DNA of 64,000 nt from Flavobacterium sp. CYK-55 (lineage in GTDB: Bacteria > Bacteroidota > Bacteroidia > Flavobacteriales > Flavobacteriaceae), in contig NZ_JAHCDK010000003.1 of NCBI RefSeq assembly GCF_018413465.1, positions 310,001 through 374,000 of the forward strand, in the 5' to 3' direction. The stretch's first letter is position 1. The number at the start of each line of letters is the position of its first letter. Both the position numbers and the translations under genes were made by a program. The notes under the pieces were generated by a model. The model had not been told where the DNA came from. It was given only the letters and a program-made list of their open reading frames with translations, and ran no database searches. Positions 41,169 through 49,855 of the stretch are shown here, one piece after another.

Positions 41169-41254
41169 TCGATGAAATGCACTTTTTGTTCTTTAACAGA
41201 ATTCTTGTTAAAAAAAAACGTTGAATATATCGGTAAAATAATGTATTTCATCGA
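41169..41254 (-). promoter_or_regulatory. Upstream region of the Pel-type operon with two copies of the shared motif
   Basis: On the minus strand TCGATGAAAT lies at 41254-41245 and ATTTCATCGA at 41178-41169, 66 bp apart in opposite orientation. Between them CGATATATTCAACG (41232-41219) is close to the -7 region of the first DUF4832 gene (CGATATATTTGTAACG). The site lies between the helicase stop and the pelF start. Confidence 0.65.
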
Positions 41255-41273
41255 GTTGAAATTCATTTTTAGA

Positions 41274-42806
41274 CTAATCGAAATTAAGTTCTCTAAACTT
41301 TTTACCAATGAGCAAACTGAGTTTTTGCTTGTAGTCTTCAATAAGCCATTCTTTATAGTTTTTACTGCAATGACTTAAGCAGCTGGCATATTTTCTCATG
41401 CGCGATTCAATATCATCACCTAACAATTTAGCCAATATGCGGGCTGAGTTGATATCTGTTGTATTTTCAACACACATGAGCGCATGTTGTTCTAATGATT
41501 TTTCGATGACCACTTTTGAACGCAAATTGGCTGCAATTGCTTTTTTGTGTTCTTCTTCAACATCAAAGTCTATCACGGCCGTTTTAGCAAACTTGGCTCG
41601 GAGTTCTGGAGGCATTTGATATCTGAAATTATGTTCAATTTCAGCATCATCTCGCAAGCTCTCAAGGTATAACTCAGGCGCTTTAAAGATATGCTGCCAA
41701 TTAACCGGATCACTCCAAAGACCAAATCTTGCAGCATTATTCCCCAAATCGATAACTGTAAATTCATCTTTGTTTTGCAGTTTTCTTGATCCACGACCAA
41801 TCATCTGAAAATAAAGTGTTAATGATTTGGTTGCGCGATTAAGAATAATACTTTCAACAGTAGGTTCATCAAATCCGGTGGTCAGAATCCCAACAGAAGT
41901 GAGTACTGCATTGGGTGTTTTTTTAAACCACTCCAATATATCACGCCGTTCATCTGGTCCGGTTGTGTTATCCAAATGCCTAATATCAATTCCAGCTGCT
42001 AAAAAAGTATCGTAAACGTATAATGATGTGTTGATTCCGTTATTGAAAATCAATGTTTTCTTGCCTAATGATTTTTCGGTGTAAGCATGCAACAACTTTT
42101 CTTGCATCACCATATTTGAATACAAATCATCTGATGATTTTACGGTATAATCGCCATTGATTCCTACTTTAAGTGAAGTCAAACCAACCTCATAACTATA
42201 CGTAGTTGCTTTGGCCAAAAAGCCTTTTTCGACTAAGGACGCAATAGTATCACCAACTATAAGTTCATGATAATTTTCATACATTGGCAATTTAATGTTG
42301 GAACTCAATGGTGTAGCAGTAACACCGAGAATGAATGAATTGTCAAAAAAACGCAACAACTTTCTAAACGAATTGTAGTGCGCTTCATCAATAATCATCA
42401 ATCCAATATTGTCTAAATGAAACTTTTTGTCGTTAATGCGATTCTTGAGCGTTTCAACCATTGCTACAAAACAGTCAAAATCATTTTGATCTGGCAAATC
42501 TTTAACCTTGCTGTTGATGATTTTGTTGGTCACACCAAAACCTTTGAGCATCTGCGAAGTTTGCTTACACAGCTCAATTCTATGCGTGAGCACTAAAACT
42601 TTCTTGTTGTGCTTGGCTAAATAACGACGTACAATTTCAGAAAAAATAACTGTTTTTCCTCCGCCTGTGGGCAACTGATACAACAAATGATGGTTGTGTG
42701 GCGCGTGATCAATTCGCTGAAAAATAGCGTCAATATCACCTCTTTGGTACTCATAAAGTTCCTTAGGCTCGTCTTCAACAAGGAGTTCGGTGGCGCGCAG
42801 CGTCAT
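41274..42806 (-). CDS. DEAD/DEAH-box helicase (SSL2/XPB-like)
   Basis: 510 residues. Helicase motifs: YQRGDIDAI, Walker A QLPTGGGKTVIF, DEAH in MIIDEAHYNSF, VTATPLSS, and motif VI QMIGRGSRK. The C-terminal 120 residues are an uncharacterised helical tail. ATP-dependent DNA or RNA unwinding. No restriction partner is encoded next to it, so a stand-alone repair or RNA role is more likely than a restriction system. Confidence 0.85.
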   Translation of the reverse strand: MTLRATELLVEDEPKELYEYQRGDIDAIFQRIDHAPHNHHLLYQLPTGGGKTVIFSEIVRRYLAKHNKKVLVLTHRIELCKQTSQMLKGFGVTNKIINSKVKDLPDQNDFDCFVAMVETLKNRINDKKFHLDNIGLMIIDEAHYNSFRKLLRFFDNSFILGVTATPLSSNIKLPMYENYHELIVGDTIASLVEKGFLAKATTYSYEVGLTSLKVGINGDYTVKSSDDLYSNMVMQEKLLHAYTEKSLGKKTLIFNNGINTSLYVYDTFLAAGIDIRHLDNTTGPDERRDILEWFKKTPNAVLTSVGILTTGFDEPTVESIILNRATKSLTLYFQMIGRGSRKLQNKDEFTVIDLGNNAARFGLWSDPVNWQHIFKAPELYLESLRDDAEIEHNFRYQMPPELRAKFAKTAVIDFDVEEEHKKAIAANLRSKVVIEKSLEQHALMCVENTTDINSARILAKLLGDDIESRMRKYASCLSHCSKNYKEWLIEDYKQKLSLLIGKKFRELNFD

Positions 42807-42884
42807 ATCAGTTTTGAATAATTTTGCAAAAGTACACCTAAAAAAGACTTGTTAAAGATTTTTTTTGGGGTTTGTTGAAAATTT

Positions 42885-43394
42885 TTAAAGTCGTTCCATG
42901 ATTAGTTCAAAAGCAAACAAATTTGGCCAGTTTTGCCTTGAAATTTCTAGGACAGCAGCTTCTACTCTATCTCGATAATTTGCAGTTAATCCATTTTCGG
43001 TAAGATAGGTTATAAGTTGCCCAAACGAACTGAGAAAACTTTTATAAAAAGCATCCGAGGTTTGCGGTTTTTGTTTTGAATATTTGAGCATTACTTCAAG
43101 ATTAAACAACATCAAATCAGATAATAAAAAAGCATCCATACCTAAATTTATAAAGTGTTTTATGCTTTTTTGCGCTATTGATCGTCTGGTTTTGGGTTTT
43201 CGGCGTTTGGTCGGGAAATATTCATTGAGAATTTTAGCTTTGGCTTCATCTATCAATTTATCTTCATTGGGTTTAAAAACAAAATCATAATAAACTTTTA
43301 CCAATGGGAATTTCTCATATAGTTCAATGATTTGCTCTTGAAGATGCTCATTCGACAGTTGTTCCAAATATTTTTTTAACTCGCGTTTACTCAT
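42885..43394 (-). CDS. DUF6155 family protein
   Basis: 169 residues, mostly helical and basic, with no signal or transmembrane segment. The opening MSKRELKKYLEQLSNEHLQEQIIELYEKFPLVK fits the DUF6155 family as I recall it. The central KRRKPKTRRSI stretch could contact nucleic acid. Function unknown. Confidence 0.65.
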   Translation of the reverse strand: MSKRELKKYLEQLSNEHLQEQIIELYEKFPLVKVYYDFVFKPNEDKLIDEAKAKILNEYFPTKRRKPKTRRSIAQKSIKHFINLGMDAFLLSDLMLFNLEVMLKYSKQKPQTSDAFYKSFLSSFGQLITYLTENGLTANYRDRVEAAVLEISRQNWPNLFAFELIMERL

Positions 43395-43489
43395 CTATAA
43401 AAAATTATACGACAAAAATACACGGGATTTTATTTTAATCGGTTGGTTTATTTAATTTTGCCTAACCATTTAATCAAACCTATTTTAAG

Positions 43490-43765
43490 ATGAATTTATT
43501 CAAAAAAATTGCTTTTTTCGAGGGGCTTTCCCTGTTGCTTCTCTTATTTTTTGCTATGCCAATGAAGTATATTCTGGAACAACCACAATATGTTCGTGTT
43601 ATCGGAATGGCACATGGCTTACTTTTTATTGCATACATTGGCTTAGCGATTTTTTGTAAATCTGAAGAAAAATGGAGCAACAAAATCTTTGCTATTATTT
43701 GTTTGGCCTCGGTGGTTCCGTTCGGAACATTTTATATTGAGAAAAAATACCTGAAAAATGCATAA
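43490..43765 (+). CDS. DUF3817 small integral membrane protein
   Basis: 91 residues with three hydrophobic helices and the DUF3817 pattern (EGLSLLLLLFFAMPMKY...AHGLLFIAYI...PFGTFYIEKK). It overlaps the mechanosensitive-channel gene by 8 bp, so the two are co-expressed. A TAATTTTG -7 box is seen at 43453-43460. Function unknown. Confidence 0.85.
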   Translation: MNLFKKIAFFEGLSLLLLLFFAMPMKYILEQPQYVRVIGMAHGLLFIAYIGLAIFCKSEEKWSNKIFAIICLASVVPFGTFYIEKKYLKNA

Positions 43766-45014
43766 AACGTTGGAGTTTATATACGGCTGGTGTTATCCTC
43801 TTTTGCGGAAATGGAATCTTGGAGATACCATAGCATCATACATGAGTTTAGCGATTAACATTGCTATACTGTGCTTTCTGGCGTATAATATTTACTTCAT
43901 TTTTAGATTTTTGTTGGTTACTGTTATGGCAGTTGTAGCCAAAAAAACCAACACTCGTTTTGATGATTTACTCATCAGCAACAAAACAACAAAGTACATA
44001 GCGCATCTGATTCCGCTTTTGTTTATTTATAAGTCAGTCCCGGTGATCCTGAATGATTTTGTTTATTGGGAAACGGTCTTCGGAAAACTAGTCGGCATAT
44101 ACATTATCCTATTGATTCTATGGATTGTACGGACGATTTTTAACGCTTTACGCGATTATTTAAAGCTCAAGCCCAAATACAGCGATAAACCTATTGACAG
44201 CTATATTCAGGTCATAATGATTATTCTTTGGGTCATTGGAATCACAATGATTATTTATGAATTATTTGGCATAAAAGCTCAGACCTTGCTTACAACTTTA
44301 GGAGCCGTTTCTGCAATTGTGATTTTGATTTTTCGCGATACGATTCTTGGTTTTGTGGCCAGCGTACAAGTTTCGTTGAATGATATGGTTCGCATTGGTG
44401 ATTGGATTACTTTTGACAAATACGGAGCAGACGGTGATGTTATTGAGATTAATTTAGCAACGGTAAAAGTGCGCAACTTTGATTATACAACCACTACAAT
44501 TCCAACATATAGTTTAATTTCAGATTCTTTCAGAAACTGGCGCGGCATGCTTAATTCTGATGGAAGGCGCATCAAAAGACACATTCTTATCAGAGCCAAA
44601 AGCATCCGTTTTTTAAGCCCCGATGAGTTGCAAAACCTAAAAAAAATTCAACTTGTAAGTCAATACATTGAAACCCGACAAACCGAAATTGATCGATATA
44701 ACCTTTCACACAAAATCGACAAAACATTACCCATCAATGGTCGCAACTTAACCAACTTTGGTTTGTTTAGAAAGTACATCACCAGTTACTTAGAAAATTA
44801 TCCGAGTTTAAATAAAGATATGATTCTGCTTTGCAGACAATTACAACCAACAGCTCAAGGTATACCTTTAGAAATTTACACTTTTACAAAAGATAAAAAA
44901 TTTGAAAACTACGAGTATATTATGGCCGACATTTTTGATCACATCATAGCTTCAATCGGCTATTTTGATTTAGAAATTTTTGAGCTTTCAACTGGTAAAG
45001 AAATTCAAAATTAG
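43758..45014 (+). CDS. MscS-family mechanosensitive ion channel (YbdG-like)
   Basis: 418 residues: four or five N-terminal helices (about 10-200), the pore helix and beta domain typical of MscS (LLTTLGAVSAIVILIFRDTILGFVASVQ; NDMVRIGDWITF; ATVKVRNFDYTTTTIPTY) and an extended C-terminal domain. The family opens under membrane tension and releases solutes at hypo-osmotic shock. Length and the RNWRGM insertion point to the YbdG subgroup. Confidence 0.9.
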   Translation: MHKTLEFIYGWCYPLLRKWNLGDTIASYMSLAINIAILCFLAYNIYFIFRFLLVTVMAVVAKKTNTRFDDLLISNKTTKYIAHLIPLLFIYKSVPVILNDFVYWETVFGKLVGIYIILLILWIVRTIFNALRDYLKLKPKYSDKPIDSYIQVIMIILWVIGITMIIYELFGIKAQTLLTTLGAVSAIVILIFRDTILGFVASVQVSLNDMVRIGDWITFDKYGADGDVIEINLATVKVRNFDYTTTTIPTYSLISDSFRNWRGMLNSDGRRIKRHILIRAKSIRFLSPDELQNLKKIQLVSQYIETRQTEIDRYNLSHKIDKTLPINGRNLTNFGLFRKYITSYLENYPSLNKDMILLCRQLQPTAQGIPLEIYTFTKDKKFENYEYIMADIFDHIIASIGYFDLEIFELSTGKEIQN

Positions 45015-45015
45015 C

Positions 45016-45408
45016 TTATCGATCTCCTAGCCTTTCTCTAACATATTCAACTTTTGTTTTTCCGTGTGGTTTGGGTTTTCCATCATCGCCTAAACTCACC
45101 ATGGTGATGGCATCAATCGTAATGATAGTTTCCCAAGTACGCATATTTCTGACTTCACATCTTAAAGTCAACGAACTTGTGCCGAATTTAACTACATCAA
45201 TACCAATTTCAACAATATCTCCTTGCCTAGCCGAGCTGCGAAAATTAATTTCAGACATGTGCTTTGTGACTACTCTAGAATTTTCTAGCTGAACTACTGA
45301 ATAAAGCGCAATTTCTTCGTCAATCCACGCCAATAATCTGCCACCAAACAAAGTGGCATTCGGGTTTAAATCTTCGGGTTTTACCCATTTTCTCGTGTGA
45401 AATCTCAT
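45016..45408 (-). CDS. Acyl-CoA thioesterase, YciA-type hot-dog
   Basis: 130 residues, single hot-dog domain with NPNATLFGGRLLAWIDE (catalytic Asp region) and the HGKTKVEYVRERLG end. The family hydrolyses acyl-CoA in the cytoplasm. It overlaps the Nudix gene by four bases, so the two are translationally coupled. Confidence 0.85.
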   Translation of the reverse strand: MRFHTRKWVKPEDLNPNATLFGGRLLAWIDEEIALYSVVQLENSRVVTKHMSEINFRSSARQGDIVEIGIDVVKFGTSSLTLRCEVRNMRTWETIITIDAITMVSLGDDGKPKPHGKTKVEYVRERLGDR

Positions 45409-45827
45409 AATACAGATATTTGTTTTTTCATAGCAAATTTAATTATCTCCTCATGATCAAAAGCCAGCTGAGGCAAGTCTGAGACATTAAACCAACAAGC
45501 GTTCAAGGCATCGTCAGCAGCCAAAGCCAGAACAGAATTATCAACCCAACCAATGTAGGCAACTGAAACTACATGCCCGCGCGGGTCGCGGTTTGGCTTC
45601 CCAAAAACTTGTAGTTGCTGCAAAGTGGCTTTAATACTCGTTTCTTCAAACAATTCCCGAGCAGCGGCAGTATCAGGATTTTCATTCTCATCAACAAAAC
45701 CACCCGGAAGCGCCCAGCAGAGTTTACAAGGCTCATTTTTTCGTTGAATAAGCAATACAAACGTTACCTCTGAAGTTGCTTTGAACAAAACAATATCTAC
45801 AGTTAAGAAAATATTTGAAACCCGCAT
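45405..45827 (-). CDS. Nudix hydrolase
   Basis: 140 residues with a complete Nudix box: GGFVDENENPDTAAARELFEET, including the REL-EE core that binds magnesium. The family hydrolyses nucleoside diphosphates linked to another group (ADP-ribose, dinucleotides, oxidised nucleotides). The KLCWALPGGFVDENE start resembles ADP-ribose pyrophosphatase-type members. Substrate not assignable. Confidence 0.85.
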   Translation of the reverse strand: MRVSNIFLTVDIVLFKATSEVTFVLLIQRKNEPCKLCWALPGGFVDENENPDTAAARELFEETSIKATLQQLQVFGKPNRDPRGHVVSVAYIGWVDNSVLALAADDALNACWFNVSDLPQLAFDHEEIIKFAMKKQISVL

Positions 45828-45893
45828 AATAACTAGGTTTTAATAGTTGAAAGATTGTGTAAAAATAGTGTATAGCTTTTATTTGTCAAATGA

Positions 45894-45923
45894 TTGAATA
45901 TTAAATCTAAACTATTATATTTG
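45894..45923 (+). promoter_or_regulatory. Consensus Bacteroidota promoter of the OmpA-family gene
   Basis: TTG at 45894-45896, exactly 19 bp, then TATATTTG at 45916-45923, a full match to the -33/-7 consensus. The start codon follows at 45969. Confidence 0.8.
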
Positions 45924-45968
45924 CAACTTAAGTGTTAAAACGCTCTATACGAAGTTAAATTCAAAACT

Positions 45969-47318
45969 ATGAAACACCGTTTACTATTGTTATCATTTGC
46001 ATTATTAGCTATTACTGCGGGTTATTCGCAAAAAAAAGATGATGCTAAAGAAGCAAATGATACAGGTTTAGCAAAAGATTACAACAAATGGACACTTGAG
46101 TTCACAGCAGGTCAAAGTAAAGGTACACGCCCATTCACAGACGGTTATTATTCAAGTAATCCTGATCAATTATTTGGTTCTATTCGTGCCAATTCATTTA
46201 GCCTTGGTGTTCGTTACATGTTTAGTGCTAGATTTGGTTTGAAAGCTGATGTCAGCTCAGATTATTTAACCAACAATAAATCGACAGCCAGTAAAGATTT
46301 TAAATTACAACAATACCGCTTTGGACTTCAGGGGGTTGTCAACGCCTCTAGATTGTTTAATATTCAACAAGAATTAGGTAGACTTAGTATATTAATTCAC
46401 GCAGGACTCCAAGCCTCAAGAGCAACTCCTAAACTGGAAGAACCCGGAGATCCTACAAGTTACTACAACAAATCTGAACTCAATTTAGGAGCAATGTTTG
46501 GTATCTCTCCTGAGCTCAGAATTTCAAAGAAGTTTTCAATCATTGGAGATTTTAGCACTCTAACTAATTTCAGACAACACTTTACTTGGGATGGTCACGT
46601 ATCTGACCAGAAAAACAACTTATCAGGTCAAATGGTTATGGCTTCTTTGGGTATTACTTATTCATTCGGAAAAGATAATATTCACGGAGATTGGGCTGTT
46701 ATCGATGAAGGAAAACTCAAACAAGTAGAAGAACTTGACAAACGCATTGGTGAACTAGAAACAATGATGAATGACAGTGACAAAGACGGCGTTCCTGATT
46801 ACCTTGATGTAGAAAACAACTCTATTTCTGGAGTGGCTGTTGATACCAAAGGTCGTATGGTTGATGTGAACAAAAACGGGGTTCCGGATGAACTTGAAAA
46901 ATACATGACCGATAATTATGTGGATAAATCAAATGTTCGGGAAACCATTGAAACAGCCAATGCTGATATGGTGAAACGTTTGATCAATGAAGGATATGTT
47001 ACTACTTACTTTGATTCTAACAAAACCACGCCTACCAATGTATCTACAGAAGGAATTGATTTCATGTTGACATTCCTAAGAAACAATCCATCAGCAAGCA
47101 TCAACATTATTGGTCATGCTGATGAAATTGGCAAAAGTACATATAATGACAAGTTGTCAATTGGTCGTGCTAATACCGTTAAAAATACGCTCATTAAAGC
47201 TGGAATTAACCCAGATAGACTTCACGTAGTTAGTGAAGGTGAAGATAGTTCAGTGGCTATTGATTCTGGTGATGCCAGAAGATTGGTCAGAAGAGTAACT
47301 TTCAGAGTACGCGAATAA
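45969..47318 (+). CDS. OmpA-family outer-membrane protein
   Basis: 449 residues: a signal peptide (ending GYSQ), an eight-stranded type barrel (about 35-230), a short coiled segment, a calcium-binding thrombospondin-type repeat (DSDKDGVPDYLDVENN; DVNKNGVPDELE), and a C-terminal OmpA peptidoglycan-binding domain (about 345-449: SINIIGHADEIGKSTYNDKLSIGRA, ending VRRVTFRVRE). It links outer membrane and cell wall. A strong promoter and own terminator suit an abundant protein. Confidence 0.9.
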   Translation: MKHRLLLLSFALLAITAGYSQKKDDAKEANDTGLAKDYNKWTLEFTAGQSKGTRPFTDGYYSSNPDQLFGSIRANSFSLGVRYMFSARFGLKADVSSDYLTNNKSTASKDFKLQQYRFGLQGVVNASRLFNIQQELGRLSILIHAGLQASRATPKLEEPGDPTSYYNKSELNLGAMFGISPELRISKKFSIIGDFSTLTNFRQHFTWDGHVSDQKNNLSGQMVMASLGITYSFGKDNIHGDWAVIDEGKLKQVEELDKRIGELETMMNDSDKDGVPDYLDVENNSISGVAVDTKGRMVDVNKNGVPDELEKYMTDNYVDKSNVRETIETANADMVKRLINEGYVTTYFDSNKTTPTNVSTEGIDFMLTFLRNNPSASINIIGHADEIGKSTYNDKLSIGRANTVKNTLIKAGINPDRLHVVSEGEDSSVAIDSGDARRLVRRVTFRVRE

Positions 47319-47347
47319 TTAACAGTACATTATTAATAACTACCCAA

Positions 47348-47378
47348 AACCTCCGTCTAACAACGGAGGTTTTTTTTT
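47348..47378 (+). terminator. Strong rho-independent terminator after the OmpA-family gene
   Basis: AACCTCCGT and ACGGAGGTT, perfect 9-bp stem, 6-nt loop, followed by at least eight T. Confidence 0.9.
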
Positions 47379-47393
47379 AATTTTAAAACAAAA

Positions 47394-47801
47394 ATGGAAA
47401 CGCGCGACACATTTTTGTTAGAATTTCGAGGTGACTCAATAGGTCAAATCAATCCCTCTTCGTCTGCCGACGAACGTTTTCAAAATCAAACGCTCAGGCC
47501 TATTTTAAAACTTCAAAACAATTTATTTATCGAAGTTTTTAGAAACCACATCAGCAAACACAAAAATGTTTTTTATACATTCTCTATTGAGAAGAAACTA
47601 CAATTTATAGAAAACTCCATCCAAAAAGACATTAAATTCAGAAACGCCCTCAAAGGAATAGTGATTGGTTTATTTACTGCTGAAGAATACGCCACATATA
47701 TTCAAAATTCATCAGCCCTCAACAAACGAATGATGAATATGCTGATGGAAAGACTTAAAAATCAAATACAGTTATTTGAACCTTTAAATGCAATTCAATA
47801 G
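47394..47801 (+). CDS. Conserved flavobacterial hypothetical protein
   Basis: 135 residues, soluble, helical, no signal peptide. I do not recognise a catalytic motif; similar proteins are, I believe, sometimes labelled glyoxalase, but the metal-binding residues of that fold are not evident here. Starts METRDTFLLEFRG; the body is rich in Asn, Lys and Phe. It lies 15 bp after the terminator of the OmpA-family gene. The 249 bp that follow (47802-48050) show no gene. Confidence 0.55.
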   Translation: METRDTFLLEFRGDSIGQINPSSSADERFQNQTLRPILKLQNNLFIEVFRNHISKHKNVFYTFSIEKKLQFIENSIQKDIKFRNALKGIVIGLFTAEEYATYIQNSSALNKRMMNMLMERLKNQIQLFEPLNAIQ

Positions 47802-48050
47802 ACCTCAATACTAAGAAAAACTCTTGAAGCAGCACTCAAAACCTGGTGCCGGTTTGTGTTTTTATCAAATGACTCGTTTAGAAACAACTCTTTTTTGATA
47901 TTTTGCTAAATAACAAACAATACATCAGCCATTATCATAAATATATAAGTAAACCGCAGTAAAAATGGCATATGTGGGATATTTTTATTAAACTTGTTTG
48001 TGCGGTGTCATCACTCACCTTTTGCTTGGTCATTACAATCCTTATTTGAT

Positions 48051-48764
48051 ATGAAGGAAGAATTTTTCAAATGGTATTCTCCGAATCTCAGTCGCGAAAT
48101 TGAAATGCTCGTTTTTGGACATGCGGGTTATCCGGTCATTTTATTTCCAACTTCAATGGGCAGCTATCACGAAAACAAAGACCAGGGTTTGATTGAATCA
48201 GCGCGCTGGTATATAGAACAAGGTCTGATTCAGATTTTTTGCCCCAACAGCATAGATAAAGACAGTTTTTACAACAAACAAATTCATCCGGCGCACAGAA
48301 TTCAAAACCACACTTGGTATGACAAAATGATTTGCCATGAAATTGTCGAGCGTGTTAAAAACAACACTTATTCAGGAAAAGTAGCCGTGGCAGGTTGCAG
48401 TTTTGGCGGTTATCACGCTGCTAACTTTGCCTTTCGTCATCCGGGTTATGTGAGCCATATGTTCTCCATGAGCGGCGCCTTTGACATCAAGAGTTTTATG
48501 GAAGGCTATCACGATGAAAACGTGTATTACAACAGCCCTGAAGATTATCTATATGGGCTCAACGATCACGAACTTTGGAACATGGACATCATTCTCGGAA
48601 CCTCAAATTGGGACATTTGTTTTGATGCCAATTTAACACTCAGCAAAGTTTTGGCGGCACGCGATGTTCCGCATTGGTTAGACATCAGGCCCGAACGTCA
48701 GCATGATTGGCCGGTTTGGCGCGAAATGTTTCCGCATTATTTATCAAGAATCAAATTTTTCTAA
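48051..48764 (+). CDS. Esterase of the alpha/beta-hydrolase (esterase D) family
   Basis: Start placed at 48051 (MKEEFFKWYSPNLSREIEM), which matches the family start; the frame extends to 47994 with 19 unlikely residues. 237 residues. Nucleophile elbow AGCSFGGYHA and a final histidine in ERQHDWPVW. No signal peptide, so cytoplasmic. It opens the amidoligase cluster, 18 bp before an ATP-grasp gene. Confidence 0.8.
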   Translation: MKEEFFKWYSPNLSREIEMLVFGHAGYPVILFPTSMGSYHENKDQGLIESARWYIEQGLIQIFCPNSIDKDSFYNKQIHPAHRIQNHTWYDKMICHEIVERVKNNTYSGKVAVAGCSFGGYHAANFAFRHPGYVSHMFSMSGAFDIKSFMEGYHDENVYYNSPEDYLYGLNDHELWNMDIILGTSNWDICFDANLTLSKVLAARDVPHWLDIRPERQHDWPVWREMFPHYLSRIKFF

Positions 48765-48782
48765 ATTATAAAGAATCATATT

Positions 48783-49730
48783 ATGAAGAAAATTGGAATA
48801 TTATTCGGAATGGAAGACACTTATCCGCAAGCCTTTATTGAACGGGTAAATTCAAAAAATGAAAAAGGCATCATCGCTGAGGCCGTTTCTATTGATAAAG
48901 TGGTTCAAAACCAAGGCGGCGAATACGCTGTAATCATTGACCGAATCTCGCAAGACGTTCCGTTTTATAGAGCTTATTTAAAAAATATGGCACTCACCGG
49001 AACCAATGTCATCAACAATCCGTTTTGGTGGAGCGCCGACGATAAATTCTTCAACAATTGTTTGGCCGATACTTTGGGGGTTCCGCTGCCTAAAACAGTG
49101 ATTTTACCTTCGGCAGAACATCCGACTGACACCACTGCAAAATCATTCAGAAACCTCAAATATCCGCTCGATTGGGATGGCATTTTTAATTATGTCGGAT
49201 TTCCGGCTTATATGAAACCTTATGCCGGCGGTGGTTGGAAAAATGTATACCGACTTGAAAACAAAGAAGAGTTTTGGGAAAAACACCGCGAAACCGGTCA
49301 ATTAGTGATGTTACTACAAGAAGAAATTGTTTTTGAATCGTATTTTAGAGTATATTGTTTGGGCCGAAAAGACGTGCGCATTATGCCTTATGAACCGCGC
49401 AATCCGCACCATTTGCGTTATGTGGTAGATAATCCGGTGACCGATAAAAAACTTTTGGCTACCATTAAAGATTATACGCTGCGTTTGTGCCAAGGTTTGG
49501 GCTATGATTTTAATACCGTAGAGTTTGCCGTGCGCGACGGTATTCCGTATGCGATTGATTTTGGCAATCCGGCGCCCGATGCAGAGCTGACCTCAGTAGG
49601 TGCCGAAAACTTTGAATGGGTTGTAGAAACTTCAGCCAAAATGGCGATTGGTTTGGCCAAAAAACACAAAGCCGGAAAAATGAACCTGACTTGGGGCGAT
49701 TTTATCAAAAATTCAGTCGAACAGAAATAA
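48783..49730 (+). CDS. ATP-grasp amidoligase 1 (RimK-like)
   Basis: 315 residues. ATP-grasp elements: the phosphate loop PAYMKPYAGGGWKNV, the LLQEEI hinge and the metal site NTVEFAVRDGIPYAIDFGNPAPD with Glu, Asp and Asn. Such enzymes form amide or thioester bonds through an acyl-phosphate. No D-Ala ligase-specific residues seen. It is followed by an intergenic repeat and then a YbdK-type ligase gene. Confidence 0.8.
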   Translation: MKKIGILFGMEDTYPQAFIERVNSKNEKGIIAEAVSIDKVVQNQGGEYAVIIDRISQDVPFYRAYLKNMALTGTNVINNPFWWSADDKFFNNCLADTLGVPLPKTVILPSAEHPTDTTAKSFRNLKYPLDWDGIFNYVGFPAYMKPYAGGGWKNVYRLENKEEFWEKHRETGQLVMLLQEEIVFESYFRVYCLGRKDVRIMPYEPRNPHHLRYVVDNPVTDKKLLATIKDYTLRLCQGLGYDFNTVEFAVRDGIPYAIDFGNPAPDAELTSVGAENFEWVVETSAKMAIGLAKKHKAGKMNLTWGDFIKNSVEQK

Positions 49731-49750
49731 TCAAACGCAAGCTAATTTCC

Positions 49751-49841
49751 TAGCCCGGATAGTAGCGGCATCCTTTTGAACCTACGAGGTTTTTGAAACC
49801 TTCTAGGTTTAAAAGATAAAGCGAATAGCCGGATAAGCTTC
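49751..49841 (+). repeat. Flavobacterial-type intergenic repeat with nested AACCT palindrome
   Basis: Left end TAGCCCGGATAGTAGCGGCA, right end GCGAATAGCCGGATAAGCTT, matching 4155-4250. The centre holds AACCTACGAGGTTT and AAACCTTCTAGGTT (49779-49809), a relative of the free-standing palindrome at 1571-1601. It sits inside the amidoligase operon. Confidence 0.8.
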
Positions 49842-49855
49842 AAAAAAATATACAC

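Noticed and set aside
41274..43394. Restriction or phage-defence island around the helicase
   Set aside because: No methylase, nuclease or other defence partner is present; the neighbours are a DUF6155 gene and a polysaccharide operon.
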